Assembly: GCA_035294565.1 (NCBI GenBank)
Contig: DATGKR010000024.1
Span: 1-6,173 of the forward strand
DNA from: DATGKR01 sp035294565
GTDB lineage: Bacteria; Actinomycetota; Acidimicrobiia; Acidimicrobiales; Palsa-688
Direction: 5' to 3'
Length of the DNA stretch: 6,173 bases
The translations under genes and the position numbers were made by a program. This document shows positions 6,069 to 6,173 of this stretch, piece by piece (positions within the stretch are counted from its first letter, which is position 1; the number at the start of each line of letters is the position of its first letter). Under the pieces are notes generated by a model. The model saw only the letters and a list, made by a program, of their open reading frames with translations, searched no databases and had not been told where the DNA came from.

Positions 6069-6173
6069 CGCCGGCGCGTAGCACCCGTCGGTGTAGACCC
6101 ACGAGCCGTCGGCCAGCTCCCAGTGCCACACGCCGATCATGGCGTCGGGAAGCTGGATGGCCAGCCACATCCA
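6069..6173 (-). pseudogene. Upstream fragment of the same hypothetical protein, in a different frame; 5' end outside the window
   Basis: From the right edge the minus strand encodes MWLAIQLPDAMIGVWHWELA and then DGSWVYTDGCYAP, a Trp-rich beta-strand pattern that reads like real protein. It is open to the window edge, so the gene starts outside. The conserved-looking text ends at about 6072, just before the 9-bp array. The continuation (PVRVTDFRHDLVWVDGEG and onward to the stop at 5627) lies in the frame shifted by one base. The downstream frame has a stop at 6139-6137, so the two parts cannot be read together without a shift between about 6080 and 5943. This is either a real inactivating indel, a sequencing or assembly error next to a repeat, or, least likely, programmed frameshifting. 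Homology to DUF7064-type proteins is tentative. Confidence 0.6.

Noticed and set aside
4449..6170. A single 573-codon minus-strand protein joining the hypothetical domain to the kinase
   Set aside because: Between about 5630 and 5940 this frame gives Arg/Pro/Gly-rich nonsense, while the neighbouring frame gives a sensible beta-rich sequence. The continuous frame is an accident of the frame break.

Overview
The window reads as a chromosome segment from a GC-rich actinobacterium-like organism. G/C at third codon positions is very strong, and the protein families (FadD-type acyl-CoA synthetase, sucrase/ferredoxin-like protein, CHK/aminoglycoside-type phosphotransferase) are typical of Actinomycetota, perhaps Acidimicrobiia. 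The taxonomic placement is inference, as no rRNA or other marker gene is present.

Layout: two gene groups converge near position 3400. On the plus strand, a 5'-truncated acyl-CoA synthetase (2-1396) is followed after 81 bases by an APC-superfamily amino-acid/polyamine-type permease (1478-3364) with a strong ribosome binding site and a possible weak promoter. On the minus strand, read from the right edge inward, there are three genes. First is the remainder of a hypothetical protein with a lipocalin/DUF7064-like look (6173-5627), whose reading frame is broken around a 9-bp repeat array. Next is a CHK-kinase-like/aminoglycoside phosphotransferase-family protein (about 5537 or 5630 to 4449). Last is a sucrase/ferredoxin-like thioredoxin-fold [2Fe-2S] protein (4421-3450). 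The minus genes are closely packed (27 bases, and a 4-base ATGA overlap or a 92-base gap) and are probably co-transcribed.

How they may work together: the acyl-CoA synthetase activates a fatty or other carboxylic acid, and the permease imports an amine or amino acid. The minus group combines a small-molecule kinase, a likely ligand-handling or accessory protein and an electron-transfer protein. Lipid or steroid-like small-molecule metabolism would fit, but the substrates cannot be read from the sequence.

The most unusual trait is the concentration of short tandem repeats in the minus-strand group. There are four separate arrays (periods 30, 30, 42 and 9 bases, all multiples of three) within 2.7 kb. 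They lie at a gene end, inside a gene, at a gene junction and at a frame break, and I saw no comparable array in the plus-strand genes. I did not find a CRISPR array, an insertion sequence, a tRNA or an rRNA, nor a clear new defence or biosynthetic system. No stretch longer than 300 bases lacks a gene.
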